Positions 1 to 12,434 of a DNA stretch of 64,000 bases are shown here, one piece after another. The DNA is from Paulownia fortunei (lineage: Eukaryota; Streptophyta; Magnoliopsida; Lamiales; Paulowniaceae). Under the pieces are notes generated by a model. That model made no database searches and was not told the DNA's origin. It was given only the letters and a program-made list of their open reading frames with translations. The translations under genes were made by a program, and so were the position numbers. Within the stretch, counting starts at the first letter, position 1, and each line of letters begins with the position of its first letter. The DNA lies in assembly GCA_019321725.1 (NCBI GenBank), contig CM033118.1:19007815-19071814 (forward strand), given 5' to 3'.

Positions 1-3000
1 CTTCAGTTGTTCAATAAGTGCTGGAGGAATTTCTGGTGCAGCAGCTCCAACATGAATAGCATCATAAGGTGCAAACTCAGGCCAGCCCTGCCTGCCATCT
101 GTTATCATGCAATCACATAACCAATAAATGTAGGTGGCACAATATGTGGAAGATTTTATCAGAATAGCAAGTCCCGAAGGATATAAAAAGTAATTAACTA
201 TAAAAATGCTGTCGGCTATAGCAATTATCAGGTCACACTCTGCATTATATAGTATCCTGGTGTGCTCCGATATGGTTAGAACAGCTATTTTTATGGAAAT
301 AATGTTGCCTAGAATAACTGAGAATAAAAATCAATTTATATGCTGTTCAGTTTTAATACAAAATGTGGGAAGAGTTTGGAAAAGCAGAGAAGATAGGAAA
401 ATTGGGAATAAGAAAGACAAGGCAGAAAATTTAGTACTTTTGCTCATTAAAAAAGTCGAAAAAGAAACTAAGTTGTGCCCAGGTTGAAAATGGAAAAACT
501 TCAACCTCGAAAACATCTACAAGTATTATCACCTAATAATTCAATCAAATAGCAATTATCAGTCAAAGTGCACTCTATTTTGTTCAGTGCTTTACTTTTT
601 TCTTGTATGAACCAACAAAAAGAACGAAAATCTTGAGAACCTTCTCCTTTTTTTTCTTTTTCTTTCCTCAAGTTCATACAGAAGGGTACAGTTAATCTTA
701 CTTGAGTCAACCCAATATCCTTTCCATTCTTTGTATCATCTTCCCTAGAAACATGTTCCAAATTGCAGGATTTTCCAAGTTCAATAAAACATAAACAACT
801 GAAACATGATATGATATATCTTTGGTCCTTTTATATCAAACTAAAGCATCTTTTGCATTCTAAGACAAGTTCTCACAAAGGAACTACAACAACGTATCTT
901 GTGTACAATAGTGTCGCAACAATCAACAGAATCCACTTGTATTACTAAAGGATGCAGCAACATGTGCATATAAAATGAAGACATTTCCTCCCCAAACCAG
1001 AGACTGAATCAAATTATTCTTGAGCGTAGATTTCACATAGAAGAGCAACAAGACAATTCAATACATACCACCAACATGTACTGAGAGGGATCCTTCTTTA
1101 AAAAGCGGAGCTGCTGCACTCTTTTGGATATTTTTAATGGAAGATTCAACCAACTCAGGAATATGTTCTACACCAACAGCACGACCTTGTGGCCCAACCA
1201 TAACAGCAAAGCATGCAGTCAAATACCCCGTCCCTACAAGAAGAGCTATATGAGGACTAGCCAAATCTGGGAACTGCAACAATGGAAGCTAAAATTGCAT
1301 TTCACAAAACAAATTCAACTGCACCTAAATAAACAATAATTCCCATCAAAGATACTAGTTTCTTACACAAAATTCATTTACCATAACTCACAAAGTAGCC
1401 AACAATTTCAATTAATAGATACTATATAAAGTAAAGTAAATTATCTCACAAAAACATGTGTACTACAATATGATAATTTTATAGGGCAAAATATCTAGAA
1501 AAATGCAAATGCATTGAAATGACATAGATTCTACAAGGCAAGTCAAGGCACTAGTTACAATCTATGAAACTTCATAACATGCCACAGCACAGCTCGAGCA
1601 ATATATATTACCTGAACCAATATCCAGGGCATGCATGCCAGGCTTCAAATGGTTCTCCAACAACTCAAGGCACATGGCATGCATATGAGGTGCAGAAATA
1701 GTAGCATTATAACCTATCTGCATGGGACTATCAACATATGGTGGTGTACCCTCCGGCACAAAGAAAGCCCTATCAATGGTTTCCATTACTTCTGCTACTT
1801 TCTTTGACCTTATCACTCCATAGCTCTGCAAATGATCCACCATTTCTTTGTTCTTATTGATACCACTTCCAGTCCAGAATCGCTGTTGGGAAACATAAGA
1901 CAAAATTGAGATAAGATGTAACACACAGGTCCGTCTCATGACCTGTCACAAAGTGAACAGGAAACAAAACAGCAATATCAAATAAATTAAATTTGCAAGG
2001 AAACAAACATTCCAAATCAGCTATAAAGAGTATAATTATCTAGTCAACAATGGTTTTCTCATAAGCAACTCAAACCACTCAATCATGACAACTTCAAATT
2101 CACAACCCCAAAAAAAGTCAAACAACACAAACCACTGTATTTCATCTTACCAAAGCAACCAAAAAACAACAGACGTCCATTTTATGTTTTTAATGCATCT
2201 TAGTTTTATTTGATTATTCCCAGCTTCAGCCGACCATCTCCCAACCCCAGTGAGGATAACTAGAAGCATCATCTAAATCTGTTTGGAGCAAAGCACAAGT
2301 CATACCTGCAAATCACCCTCCATGTGCACCTTCCTTTATCCCTTCTCCAATGGAAAAATAAGGAACACAATTCTATCTAGCATCCCCCTAGCACTCTCCG
2401 CCATTCACATTTCTTTGGAGAACCCAGAGTGCCACAGAATTTGTATATTTCTCATTACTCCATGCTCTCACCGATAGTTCATAAAAAAGCTTCACATAGT
2501 CTTTTCACTTACACCATTAACTTGCACGCTTTCCTAACATATAAGACTAAAACATGGTAGACCACAGCAGTAAACCCCAATTAACCTAGTGCAATACCAG
2601 GTACCTAATTCAAGTATTCGACCAATCACAACCACCACTTACCATTAATCTACCATTCAAACATCACTAATAATGCCGCTCTGAAACAAACTAACTGTAT
2701 CAACTTTATCACTCAAATTTCATACAATAATTATTTGCAAGAAAACCCCATGATAATCGCCATACGTTGAAAATTCTAGCCGCAGCCACTTCCATTTTCC
2801 CCAATTTGAATTAAGTACTCTCCGAACACAAACACAATACATACTCGGGGACCAAAAAAAATAAACACATTGAGAGCGTGTAACTGTGTGCCGGTGTGTG
2901 TACCTCCATGCGGGAGAAGAGAGAGTTCCCCGTGAATAGGTGAGTGTTAGGAAGGCGGCAGCAGCGGGAGGAGAAGGTTGTGAAGGCGGCGGCCAGAAGC

Positions 3001-3143
3001 GGCGGAGGGATGACGTGAAGGCGGCGGTGGTGGTGGTGGAAGTGACGAGGAGTGAGGTATAAAAAGGATAACTTTAGAGGCGTACGATAGCGGCAGCTGC
3101 ACGCGATAACTGAGAGTGAAGAATAATGGGACGTGGAAGGCAT
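1..3143 (-). CDS. PIMT: Protein-L-isoaspartate O-methyltransferase (3' end off window)
   Basis: Repairs isomerised aspartyl residues in ageing proteins by SAM-dependent methylation. I joined four exons with GT-AG introns and matching phases: 3143-2904, 1882-1612, 1233-1069 and 98-1, giving 258 residues before the left edge. After an 80-residue basic, Ser/His-rich leader that looks like an organelle transit peptide, the enzyme core begins [15 protein letters not shown]. It continues through [20 protein letters not shown] and the SAM-binding motif [14 protein letters not shown] (split by the second intron), then GVEHIPELV and [16 protein letters not shown], all hallmarks of plant PIMT. The last exon or exons, encoding the C-terminal strands, lie outside the window. 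A second in-frame ATG at 2909-2907, immediately before the core (M-E-R-F-W), could start a cytosolic form. Family assignment is very secure; the exact upstream start is less so. Confidence 0.95.
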
Positions 3144-4741
3144 CTTTATATTCCTCCTCCTCGCATTTTCTCTACCTCTCTCTCTCTCTCTCCTTCAACA
3201 CCCAATCCCCCAACCCCCATGTCTGAATACATTCTTGGGCTTGGGCTTTTAGTGTCTTTCTGGGCCCTGTTTAAGGTCCAGCCCGATTCTTGTAGTTTGG
3301 GATTGTGAATGGACTCTGAGCCTGGCAAGAAATTAAATTGGGCCTTACCAATTGGGGTGTGGGTTGAGGCCAATTCATGGTGTTTGGATATGGGCCCAAG
3401 TCAATGGGTAGGTTTAACCCAAAAAATGGGCAAACAGTCCTAGGTCATTTGTAAATGTTAAAAGATAAAGAAATTACCAACCCCTTAATTTTTTCTTGAA
3501 ATAGACTATGCTTTGTTTATTTAAGTTTGACTATTTTCACTTTTGAAATATTTATTTGAAAAGATTTTCTATGCTAGACCTTATGAATTTGTTCAATAAA
3601 AGATTTATGCACGAACATGTCGTGATTATGTCATATTGATTATGTCAGGTTAGTGATGCAAATTTCAAATATCGTGATAGTTAAGAGGTATGGTGAATCC
3701 ACAAAAACTTCTTACTAATTAGTAGTTTATTACTACTTTCTTGGCCACTTATCACGACTAACAGTGAAAGATCATTGGACTTCTACATCCTTTTGCTTTT
3801 GCTTCAGCTAAGTAAAGAACTATAGCTGCTCTTTATGTGAAGATGGTGCCAATTTTTTATAATAACTTAAAGTGCTGCAGACATCATAAAAGCATGGAAA
3901 TAGAGCTCTTAGTTATTTAATATCCAAAAAATGACAAAGAAGCATCTTATCCATTCACCCTTTTGTTTCTGGTTTTTTCATCTTTTACTCCCATAATTCT
4001 TTAAAAAATTATAAAGTTGCCTATGCAAGATTGAGTATGAATATGTTACAGGAATGAAGTTGCATTTGCTTTCCCTATTGTCTCTTTTCCTTTTTTATTT
4101 TTTATTTTTTATTTTTTCTCCCATTTTTGTTGTTTATGCAATTCTTTAGATAATTTTTAGTGGAACAGAAAGGTAGCTAGTAGGGGATTCACTCACTTTG
4201 TCTATAATCTCTAAATTACATAGAATTTAAAAATTATTCCCATTCAAAATTTGAAATTGTCTTCCTCCCGTGTAAGTCAAAATATGTATCACCTCCCAAA
4301 ACTAAGAATTCTGGCTGTGGTGCCTGATTGATTTATGAATCCAAAGGAATTGCAGATGCATATGCAGGAATGATGGGAATTAATCAGTCAAAAGATAGTG
4401 CAAAGTGGTCATTCTGCAAAGTAGATAAAATATAGATGCTTTTATTTTTTTTCCTGGTTTCTTGTTATTGCCCTGAAGCCAAAATTCATATAGCTTGTCA
4501 ACAGCAGTAACATGTGCCCATTCTAGGGTAATATAAAGGTGGATGGAGGGCCATAGTGAAAATTCTTTCCAATTTGAGGTGGCCTCAATTACTTACACCA
4601 CCTTACAAGCAAGGAACTTGATCCAACATGGCTTTATTCCCTTCCTAGTCACTATATAATAGTTGTTAATTTCTACAGCAAAACAGCATAGAAATCCTTG
4701 AGAAAAAACAAGAAAAAGAGGAGGGAAAACAAAATAAGAGA
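3144..4741. other. Intergenic region between divergent PIMT and SEO genes
   Basis: About 1.6 kb without a supportable gene. It begins with a pyrimidine-rich tract (CT repeats about 3171-3193) that is the likely PIMT promoter or leader side, becomes AT-rich, and ends in the SEO promoter. Short open frames at 3126-3373 overlap the PIMT leader in other frames and show no recognisable protein. Confidence 0.6.
4653..4660 (+). promoter_or_regulatory. Probable TATA box of the SEO gene
   Basis: TATATAAT lies 82-89 bases before the SEO start codon. A start site about 30 bases further on would give a purine-rich leader of roughly 55 bases. Position and motif are seen; function is inferred. Confidence 0.5.
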
Positions 4742-7567
4742 ATGGCAAGTTCTATTGAGCCAGCTAGGAATCAGAAAATGAATCTCCATGATCGTCGTTT
4801 GATGTTATCAAATGACAATGCACTCAGAAAGCAAGTCCAGGCAACTCATGCTCATGATGATCGCTTGGTTGACGTCGAATCTATTCTTGTCATCATAAAG
4901 GATATCCTGAATCTTGTTTCCCCTGGCATTGATGGGATTCTGAATGTATGGTGCATGGCTTTCTTTATCTAAGTGTACTTACATTAGACTTGATTTCTTG
5001 ATTATATATCAGCTAATCTTCAGCTCATTTGACTTGTTTTGATTCATGCTCAGGGCTCAGAAAAGCACACTGATACACTGGAGGAAACTGCAGCCCTGAC
5101 AGGGTTTGATGGCATCGAGGACACTTTGGCCTTGTTAATAAACAAGATTTCCTGTGAGGTGGATATCGAATCCTCTTAAAACTGTGCTAGGTTCAGTTTC
5201 TGGTTTTCGTCGTCCTCTGGTCCCCTCATGTTTGTATAACATTGTCGTTCGTTATTCACGTTTATCTATCTTTCAGTTGTCATGCAATTGCTCAGGAGGA
5301 GATGGCCATGCATCGGCAATGGAAATACTCAATATACTGTCAAGCTACACATGGGATGCAAAAGCTGTGATAGCATTGGCATCATTTTCTGCTAACTATG
5401 GCCAATTCTGGCTTGTTGCTACCCTCTTCACCACCGATGAACTTGCCAAATCAGTGGGACTTCTCAAGCAATTGCCAGACATCATTGAGCTATCTGATGT
5501 GATGAAAGCCAGATTCGACACGATTAATAACCTTGTGAAAGTCTCGTTGGAATTAACAAGGTGCATTGCTGAGTTCAGACGGCTGCCTTCTAAATACATA
5601 TCTGATGATGCAGAACCAATGACAATTGCAATGACTCATATCCCCATTGCTGTCTACTGGATTATAAGAAGTTTGGTGTCCTGTGCCTCACAGGTTACAG
5701 AAATTCTTGGCCTGAGTAATAAGTAAGCCATGTAAAACTTATTTAAGCTCCCTTATTTCAAATTGGTTGTATCAGAAAAGTGTGTAACTTTTTCAGGCCC
5801 AAAATTGCAGGGTAATTTCATTAACTGCAGAAACATGGGAGCTCTCTAGCTTAGGAAACAAGTTGTCCAATATACAGGACCACCTCAAGACACAACTTGG
5901 TCTCTGCTATCAATACATAGGTGAGAAAATTAACATTACTGAAAAATGAGAACAAACTTAAATCCAACTGTTGTGGTTGACATGAGCCACCACAACTCAC
6001 TAAGAAACATAGTTGTCTGCTTAAGACATTATTAAGTGATCTTCTAAAGAGCCTGAAAAACTTGCAGATGAGAAGAAAAATATCGAATACTTTCAAACAC
6101 TGGTGCGTCTATTTGACACGACACCCCATTTGGACAACCAGAGAGTACTCAAGCACTTAATCTACTTGAAGGATGATCTACTGCCACTTGAAGTTGGCAT
6201 TAACAAGAAGATAAAGGTATATTTGTCAAGTCCAGCAGTACAATACTTTCTTCAGAGCCCTATATTTCTTATTTACCGAGAAAGAAATGCTTATCCTTGA
6301 CGTGTGAACAGGTTGGGATTGAAGCTCTGAAAGAAAAGACAGTCTTGTTACTCTTATCAGATCTCGATATTTCCCATGATGAGCTTCGCATACTTGGTCA
6401 TATTTATCAAGAATCAAGAAGTAGGCTAGAGTTTCAGTACGAAATCGTTTGGCTTCCAGTCGTGGAAAAGACAATGACATGGAATGAAGAGCATGAGCAT
6501 AAATTTGAGCAGTTGCAGTCGATGATGCCATGGTACACACTGCATCACCCGAGCTTGCTAGAACCAGCTGTTGCAAGGTACATCGAGGAGGTGTGGCACT
6601 ATGCTAAGAAGCCAATTATTGTGGCCTTGGATCCACAAAGCAAAGTTGCCAGTCCAAATGCAGTCCACATGGTGCGGATATGGGGTAATTTGGCATATCC
6701 TTTCACTCACACAAAAGAGTCAGCCTTGTGGGAGCAAGAGAAATGGAGACTTGAGCTGGTGGTGAATGGCATTGATAGATCCATATTGACTTGGGTAAGT
6801 ACACTTTTTCAGTTCAAATATATTTTCAGATACCATTGCTTGATACTCTCACTAGGGGATAAACCAATGTGCAATCAAACCATATAAATAGAGTGATTAT
6901 TGGATCTTGATTTTGTCTCTGTCAGATAAAGGAAGATAAGGTCATCTGTTTGTTTGGAGGTGAAAACATGGAATGGATCCGGGAGTTCATAAGGACAGCA
7001 AGGGACACTGCAAGTGCCGCAGAAATTACTCTAGAGATGGTGTATGTAGGCAAGAATACCAGCAATGAACGCACAAAAAAGCTTAATGAAATGGTAACCA
7101 AAGACCATCTTAGTCACTGCTGGACTGATCTCACATCAATTTGGTTCTTCTGGACGCGGATGGAAAGCATGATGTACTCAAAGATTCACCGTGGTGCAAC
7201 ACTTGCAACCACAACACAAGCTGGTGATCACATTCTTGGTGAGGTACTTACTATGCTTACGTTTGCTGGTAATAATCAAGGGTGGGCTCTGTTTAGCAAA
7301 GGGTCAGGATCAAGAACTGATGAGATGGCCAGGGCTAAAGGTGATGCAATGCTGAAGGGCCTAGCAGATTTTGGGACCTGGGCCAACGATGCAAGGGAAA
7401 AGGGCTTTGTGCCAGCGCTAAACGACTACCTGGCTGGCCGTCACACCAGTGAGCATTGCAACCAGCTTATCCTTCCAGGGATCGATGACATCCCTGAAAT
7501 GGTGGTCTGTGCAGAGTGTCATCGCCCGATGGAGAAGTACTTTATGTACCGTTGTTGCGATGACTGA
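4742..7567 (+). CDS. SEO: Sieve element occlusion (SEO/forisome-like P-protein)
   Basis: Structural P-protein that forms filaments in phloem sieve elements and helps seal injured sieve tubes. Seven exons join in frame: 4742-4945, 5054-5158, 5277-5722, 5811-5920, 6068-6216, 6312-6794 and 6926-7567, giving 712 residues, a normal SEO length. The N-terminal SEO region includes [19 protein letters not shown] and the AHIPTAVYW-like stretch (here THIPIAVYW). The middle part has [14 protein letters not shown] and YEIVWLPVV, from the thioredoxin-like fold. The C-terminal SEO domain includes the LDPQ-K--SPNA-HM and [11 protein letters not shown] segments, [20 protein letters not shown] and a conserved Cys-rich tail, [17 protein letters not shown]. 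No exon is disrupted. Which paralogue (SEOa or SEOb) cannot be told by eye. An AATAAA at 7779-7784 may be the polyadenylation signal. Confidence 0.95.
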
Positions 7568-7778
7568 ATATGTATCTCACCATGCTTCAAGATTGCTACT
7601 GAATCTAGCATGGTATATGAACTTCTTGATGTGCTAAAGAGTAAACGGTTCGGTTGCTACTTATTGCTCAAGTGGTAACCATACCTTATCTGTTTCACTT
7701 TGTATTCTGTACCTCTTAGTCTCTGTGGTAAAATCTTGGCTACCAAAATGTTACTATCTGGTATTCCAAGATTGTGCT

Positions 7779-7784
7779 AATAAA
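7779..7784 (+). terminator. Candidate poly(A) signal of SEO
   Basis: AATAAA about 212 bases after the SEO stop codon, in a U-rich 3' region. Confidence 0.4.
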
Positions 7785-9289
7785 AGACTGATTGTATCAG
7801 TCCAGTTAATTGTTGTTTTTCTTTTTGCACTTGTTTCTCCTCCATGTTGAAGAAACTTAGAATCATGGAACTGGATAATCTAGTCAAGTTCCTGTCAATG
7901 GATCTACACTTCATTGTTCCTTAATTCCTTTTACCTTCTTTGTTCCTCTAAAGTGAAGATTTTTTTAAAAAAATTTCAAGGAATGTTTAATATTCAAGTA
8001 ACTCAGTTGTAGTTTATGAATTATAAATCCATCCAAGAAATACTACTTTGGTACATAAGAAATTCTATTCTTGGAAATAATGCTTCATAAAAAGTGAAGT
8101 CACATATTCAAAGGTACATTGATTTGATGCCTTGCTTGGTAAAGAAACAATATCAAAAATATTTTTTATTGTAAATCATATTGCATTTTTTATTATATTA
8201 TATTAATTATTCATTATATTAAATTTTATCCGTAAAATGTACACGTAGTGACAATTTAATTAAAGCAATGATGCATCGAAGATCCTATTTGAGAAACAAT
8301 GGCTTACGGAAGGGATGACTTTCATATTTATGTAGTTATGGTAAAATTGAGTTTCTACATTTTTTATTTTTTTTTTTTGGATTACTTTTAGAAGGTATGA
8401 GGACTTAGGGTTCTGAAATAATCATGATTAGATATATTATGATTATTCTTAGATCTGGAGTTTCCAAACTTTGTAAAATTACAAGTATTAAATAAGTTGT
8501 TAAAAATCCAAATTTCAAACTATGATCTAGCTATTTAAAGTTCGAAAGATATGTCCATTGGAAGGATCAACGTGTTCTTTAATTCAAATCATTAAAATTT
8601 TAATTATATTTTGAAGTCAATTTATTGTTATTTTTGTAGTTTGAATCATTCTACTCCCAAAAATAATGTTTTGATTTTTCTAAGTCAACTTTGAAAGAAA
8701 AGAAATGTGTAAAATCTCTTTCAATTGTTGTTGAGAATTGAGATGACTAGTAATTATTTTAGATTGGGGAAAAAGACTTATAAAACAAATACTATTAATT
8801 GAAAAAAGGAAATTCTTTGAAATAATGTTCCTCATGCTTGACTAAAAATGTTTCTTTTTCTCTTCTTGCTAGGGTATATGTGTTACATGGAAACATTAAA
8901 AATTAGGAAAAAATTTGTAATTCTTCAAAAATTGTACTTAGCTAAAATGATAGAAGATGTTGTCTCATATTTAATTGTTTTATTATTTATTTCTTTGCGG
9001 TCGATGTCTCATTTTTTAATATCTAAAAGAATAGCAATTAATAAATTGTTGACAAACGCTCCATATAATAGTAATGTTAGCGCGGTTTCAAATAATCAAA
9101 GAATTCACTAACATAATGGATTGAACTTATTATATTTTTGTAATAATATCGATCAAAATCGAGGAGGAATAATTGTTTCTGTTTAATCTTCCTTTTTTTC
9201 ATATATATTTCCATCATAAAATGATAAAAGATTCAACAACAATAAAAGAGTCATTATTTTGAGACACTCGCAAAAATTGAAGGATAATT
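7785..9289. other. AT-rich intergenic DNA
   Basis: No gene recognised. The 87-residue open frame at 8848-9111 is low complexity and resembles nothing I know. Confidence 0.5.
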
Positions 9290-9677
9290 TTAGGTTTTGT
9301 TTGGTTTTATTCTCGATTATTTTGAAAAAAATATATTTTGATAGTGAGATTGAAAAATTAAAATGTGTTTAGATGTTCTGTTATGAAAAAATAATATAAT
9401 ATATTTTGAAAGACAATTTTTAATGTAAATATCTTATTAATATTGTTTGTTATAGTTAATGGTAAATATTTTCAACTGTAAATATTTATTTTGTTAATAT
9501 TATTTAATTGTAGTTAGCGAAACTATAATAAGATATATGATTATTTAAATATTATAATAAATTATTAATATTTTTGTAGAATGAAAATACTATTTTCATA
9601 ATATGTAAATGACAAATATATTTTCATTTTCAGGGAAGAAAAATGGTAGAATTGGAACGAAACTAAACAAAGCCTAA
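9290..9677. mobile_element. Tourist-like MITE candidate
   Basis: About 385 bases bounded by imperfect terminal inverted repeats. The left end reads TTAGGTTTTGTTTGGTTTT; the right end, read backwards, gives TTAGGCTTTGTTTAGTTTC. The GG(C/T)TTTGTTTGG start next to TTA/TAA resembles PIF/Harbinger-derived Tourist elements of plants. The interior is very AT-rich with no coding capacity. TTA on the left faces TAA on the right, so a direct target duplication is not cleanly visible. Confidence 0.55.
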
Positions 9678-9744
9678 AGTTGTTTTATGTCGGCTAACTG
9701 ACATCACTATCTTATACCAGTAATTTAGACACTAAAATGTGGCA

Positions 9745-9766
9745 ATGTGTGTGTGTGTGTGTGTGT
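9745..9766. repeat. (GT)n microsatellite
   Basis: Uninterrupted TG/GT dinucleotide run directly abutting the left arm of the large palindrome. Confidence 0.9.
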
Positions 9767-9864
9767 AGCATTATTTCTGTGCTTGACTTGCTTGACTCCT
9801 GCCCTCTTTAATGTTTAATTCCATCATTCCACTTGTTGGAAGGGAAGAAAAATTGTTGTCCAAC

Positions 9865-9895
<31 letters not shown>

Positions 9896-10041
9896 CACAC
9901 ACACACACATATATATGTATGTAAACACACACACACACACACATATATATGTATGTACACACACACATATATATGTATGTAACACACACACACACACACA
10001 CATATATGTATGTACACACACACACATATATATGTATGTAA

Positions 10042-10072
<31 letters not shown>

Positions 10073-10170
10073 GTTGGACAACAATTTTTCTTCCCTTCCA
10101 ACAAGTGGAATGATGGAATTAAACATTAAAGAGGGCAGGAGTCAAGCAAGTCAAGCATAGAAATAATGCT
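9767..10170. repeat. Near-perfect 98-bp-arm inverted repeat with microsatellite core
   Basis: The left arm 9767-9864 and right arm 10073-10170 are reverse complements over 98 bases with a single mismatch (a G on the left against an A in the same sense, in TTCTGTGCTTG versus TTCTATGCTTG). The 208-base core is built of alternating purine-pyrimidine units, (TA)n-TGTATGTA-(CA)n, repeated about six times. The long open frames on the minus strand here only translate CA/TA repeats. This could be a foldback or MITE-type element whose interior expanded, or a palindrome made by local inverted duplication. No convincing target-site duplication flanks it. Confidence 0.95.
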
Positions 10171-11285
10171 CCACACCAAATGTGAAATGCTTTCCCTAGT
10201 CAAGAGAAAGCTCGCAATTGGTCTTTTGAAAAATCCCAATTTATTTATTTTTTCTTTTCTTAATTCATCTTGTAAGAGTAAAACACTCTCGAAATCTTCT
10301 GAAATTGAGTAGATAATTTTATTTTATTTTTTTGAGAGAAATAATTAATTGATCATTTATGATATTAATATATCAAAAATTAATACAAACAACAGCTCTA
10401 AATTTGGATAACATCTAATAAAAAATAAATTATTATTAAAATAGACAAATATCTAAAACCTCTTTAATGTAGAGTTTAGAAAGACTCAATCTTACACAAC
10501 ACATCATTGGAAATTGAGTTGTTTTTCCAATAGTGAATTCGTCTTTGTCCAAATTTGTCCTTAACTTTTTATTCCCATGTAGTTTGTCTTTTTATTTGGA
10601 TGGATCATGATGATCCGTTGCGGTCTTAATTGGAGTCATGATCTAGGTCAAATCTTCTATATCAAATAGTGAATTTTACGTTATTTCAAGACTATCAATA
10701 AATATCGTGTATTAATAATTTTAAAATATAAAATAAAATATTATTTAGAGTAGAGATTTCGATTTGATTTTTATTACCATTTCATATATGATAATAGAAT
10801 CATTTTGATGTCACAAGTGGTATGATAATCTTGAAAATTATTTAAAAATAAACTTTGAAAAATAGGTCTAATCTATAAAATACTACCTATTGCTAGGTTC
10901 ATTTTTTGTTATAATTTGCAGTTGTGAAACCAATTATGAGAAATAGTCAATTGTCACACAAGGCGTTTTAGGGAGATAATATTTATGTCTAATTTTAGTC
11001 GTTGATCAAGTGTAGTTATGTGAAGCGTTGACTCAAGATTATATATGCTCAAATGTAAGAATTACATAAGTTCCTAAAGGTTATTGTCCCTTTGGAACTT
11101 ATCCCAAATTTCTTTTCTACCATATTTTTTTTTTTTTTTTTTGCCCTTTTTAAGGATTGAAGGTGACACTTTCAATTCATGGGACCATTAATTGAAATGT
11201 GAACAATGTATCTTCCTCTTTTTATAAAAATGAACACTTATAATTCAATTCTGTCAAGTAGTTTTTCTATATCTTCGCATCGAGT

Positions 11286-11329
<44 letters not shown>

Positions 11330-11694
11330 TTATTTTATTTTATTTTTTTTGTTCTCTCGTGGAAAGATTTTTCGCTAATAACATGTCCTATAAGATTGTA
11401 ATATTATTATTGATTGTAAAACAATTTGATTAGCAAGTCACCCAAAAGTGTATGTTACAAAAACTTAACTAGCTTTAGGTCAAACTCAATAAAAGGAAAG
11501 CCAAATAGGGTTTAGGGAGTTGAGTGGTGTTATTATTGAATTAGGAATATTGTTTTAATTATTAACTAGTATAGTCATTGGTTCCATCATTCATGTTATC
11601 AAAGAAATTCTACTTGCAATAATTTCTTCCTTTTGGTCATGATAAAAGTGGAGCAACAATAATTCTCCAACTTTTTTAGAAAAAATATCGTCAA
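10171..11694. other. AT-rich intergenic DNA
   Basis: No gene seen. Contains an (AT)n tract at about 11287-11325 and poly-T tracts near 11125-11142. Confidence 0.5.
11287..11325. repeat. (AT)n microsatellite
   Basis: Long uninterrupted AT dinucleotide run followed by TTTA repeats. Confidence 0.9.
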
Positions 11695-12065
11695 TAGATT
11701 TAGACGGAGTTTTTCTAAATTTATAAACTTTTTAAAAAATTTGAATCAAAATATTATAGTTTGTTAAAATATTTAGGAAATGAGATCAAAATAAAATATT
11801 ACGATCTTATAAACTCTTTAAAAAAATAAAGAGTTTTTAACTTATATTTAAGATTGAACAAACTTCAAGTAAACTCATTTACGTGTGACTATTTTAATTA
11901 TGAAAGTATATGTACTAATATAATATTTCATAAGTTTTTGACTTATTTTGTCCTAATACTTCAAAAATTCATGTTTAAAATAAAATATAACATCTTATGT
12001 ACTCAAAAATTATTTTATAAGATATAAAAATTTATATATTTTTTTAAATAAACTTAATTTAAAAC
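11695..12065. repeat. Dispersed AT-rich repeat, family B, copy 1
   Basis: Shares the pattern 'ATCTTATAAACTCTTT-A-rich-AAAGAGTTTTTAACTTA' with segments at 35095-35345 and 35455-35830. Related wording around TTATAAG and AAAGAACTTTTAA suggests a non-autonomous element family. Boundaries are uncertain. Confidence 0.4.
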
Positions 12066-12434
12066 AATATAATATTAGGATACTCATCCTCCTTGTAAAG
12101 ACTTTTATGTCTTTGTTAATTATATTTAGTTTGTTTAAAAAAAATTCAAGACAAGTAGTAAAAAAAATATATATATATCACATAGGGTCATTATTGGAAA
12201 CTCGCAGGTCAACCAAAGACAAGAACTTGCGGCTAAGCATTGGTCCCCCTAAAAAAATTTCCACACGGCAACCAATGCTCAACTTTCACATTTCAAAGTC
12301 AACATCAGTGTTCCAAAATATAATAAACACCAACTACCATTTCAAACTCCCTGCCTCCAAGCACCACCTCCTCCTCCTCCTCCTCCCACCGCCGGCGCCG
12401 GCCACAGCCACAAACTCCATAGTATTCTCTGCAT

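Noticed and set aside
5154..5276. In-frame extension of SEO exon 3 upstream to 5154
   Set aside because: That stretch is the intron between GAG|GTGGAT and TTTCAG|TTGTCA; exon 2 and 3 phases join exactly at 5158/5277.
9890..10070. Regularly repeated units resembling a CRISPR array
   Set aside because: The units are dinucleotide microsatellites without unique spacers, in a plant genome.
9771..10126. Three overlapping minus-strand open frames of about 100 residues rich in Cys, Val, Tyr and Ile
   Set aside because: They translate CA/TA dinucleotide repeats and the palindrome arms; no real coding signal.
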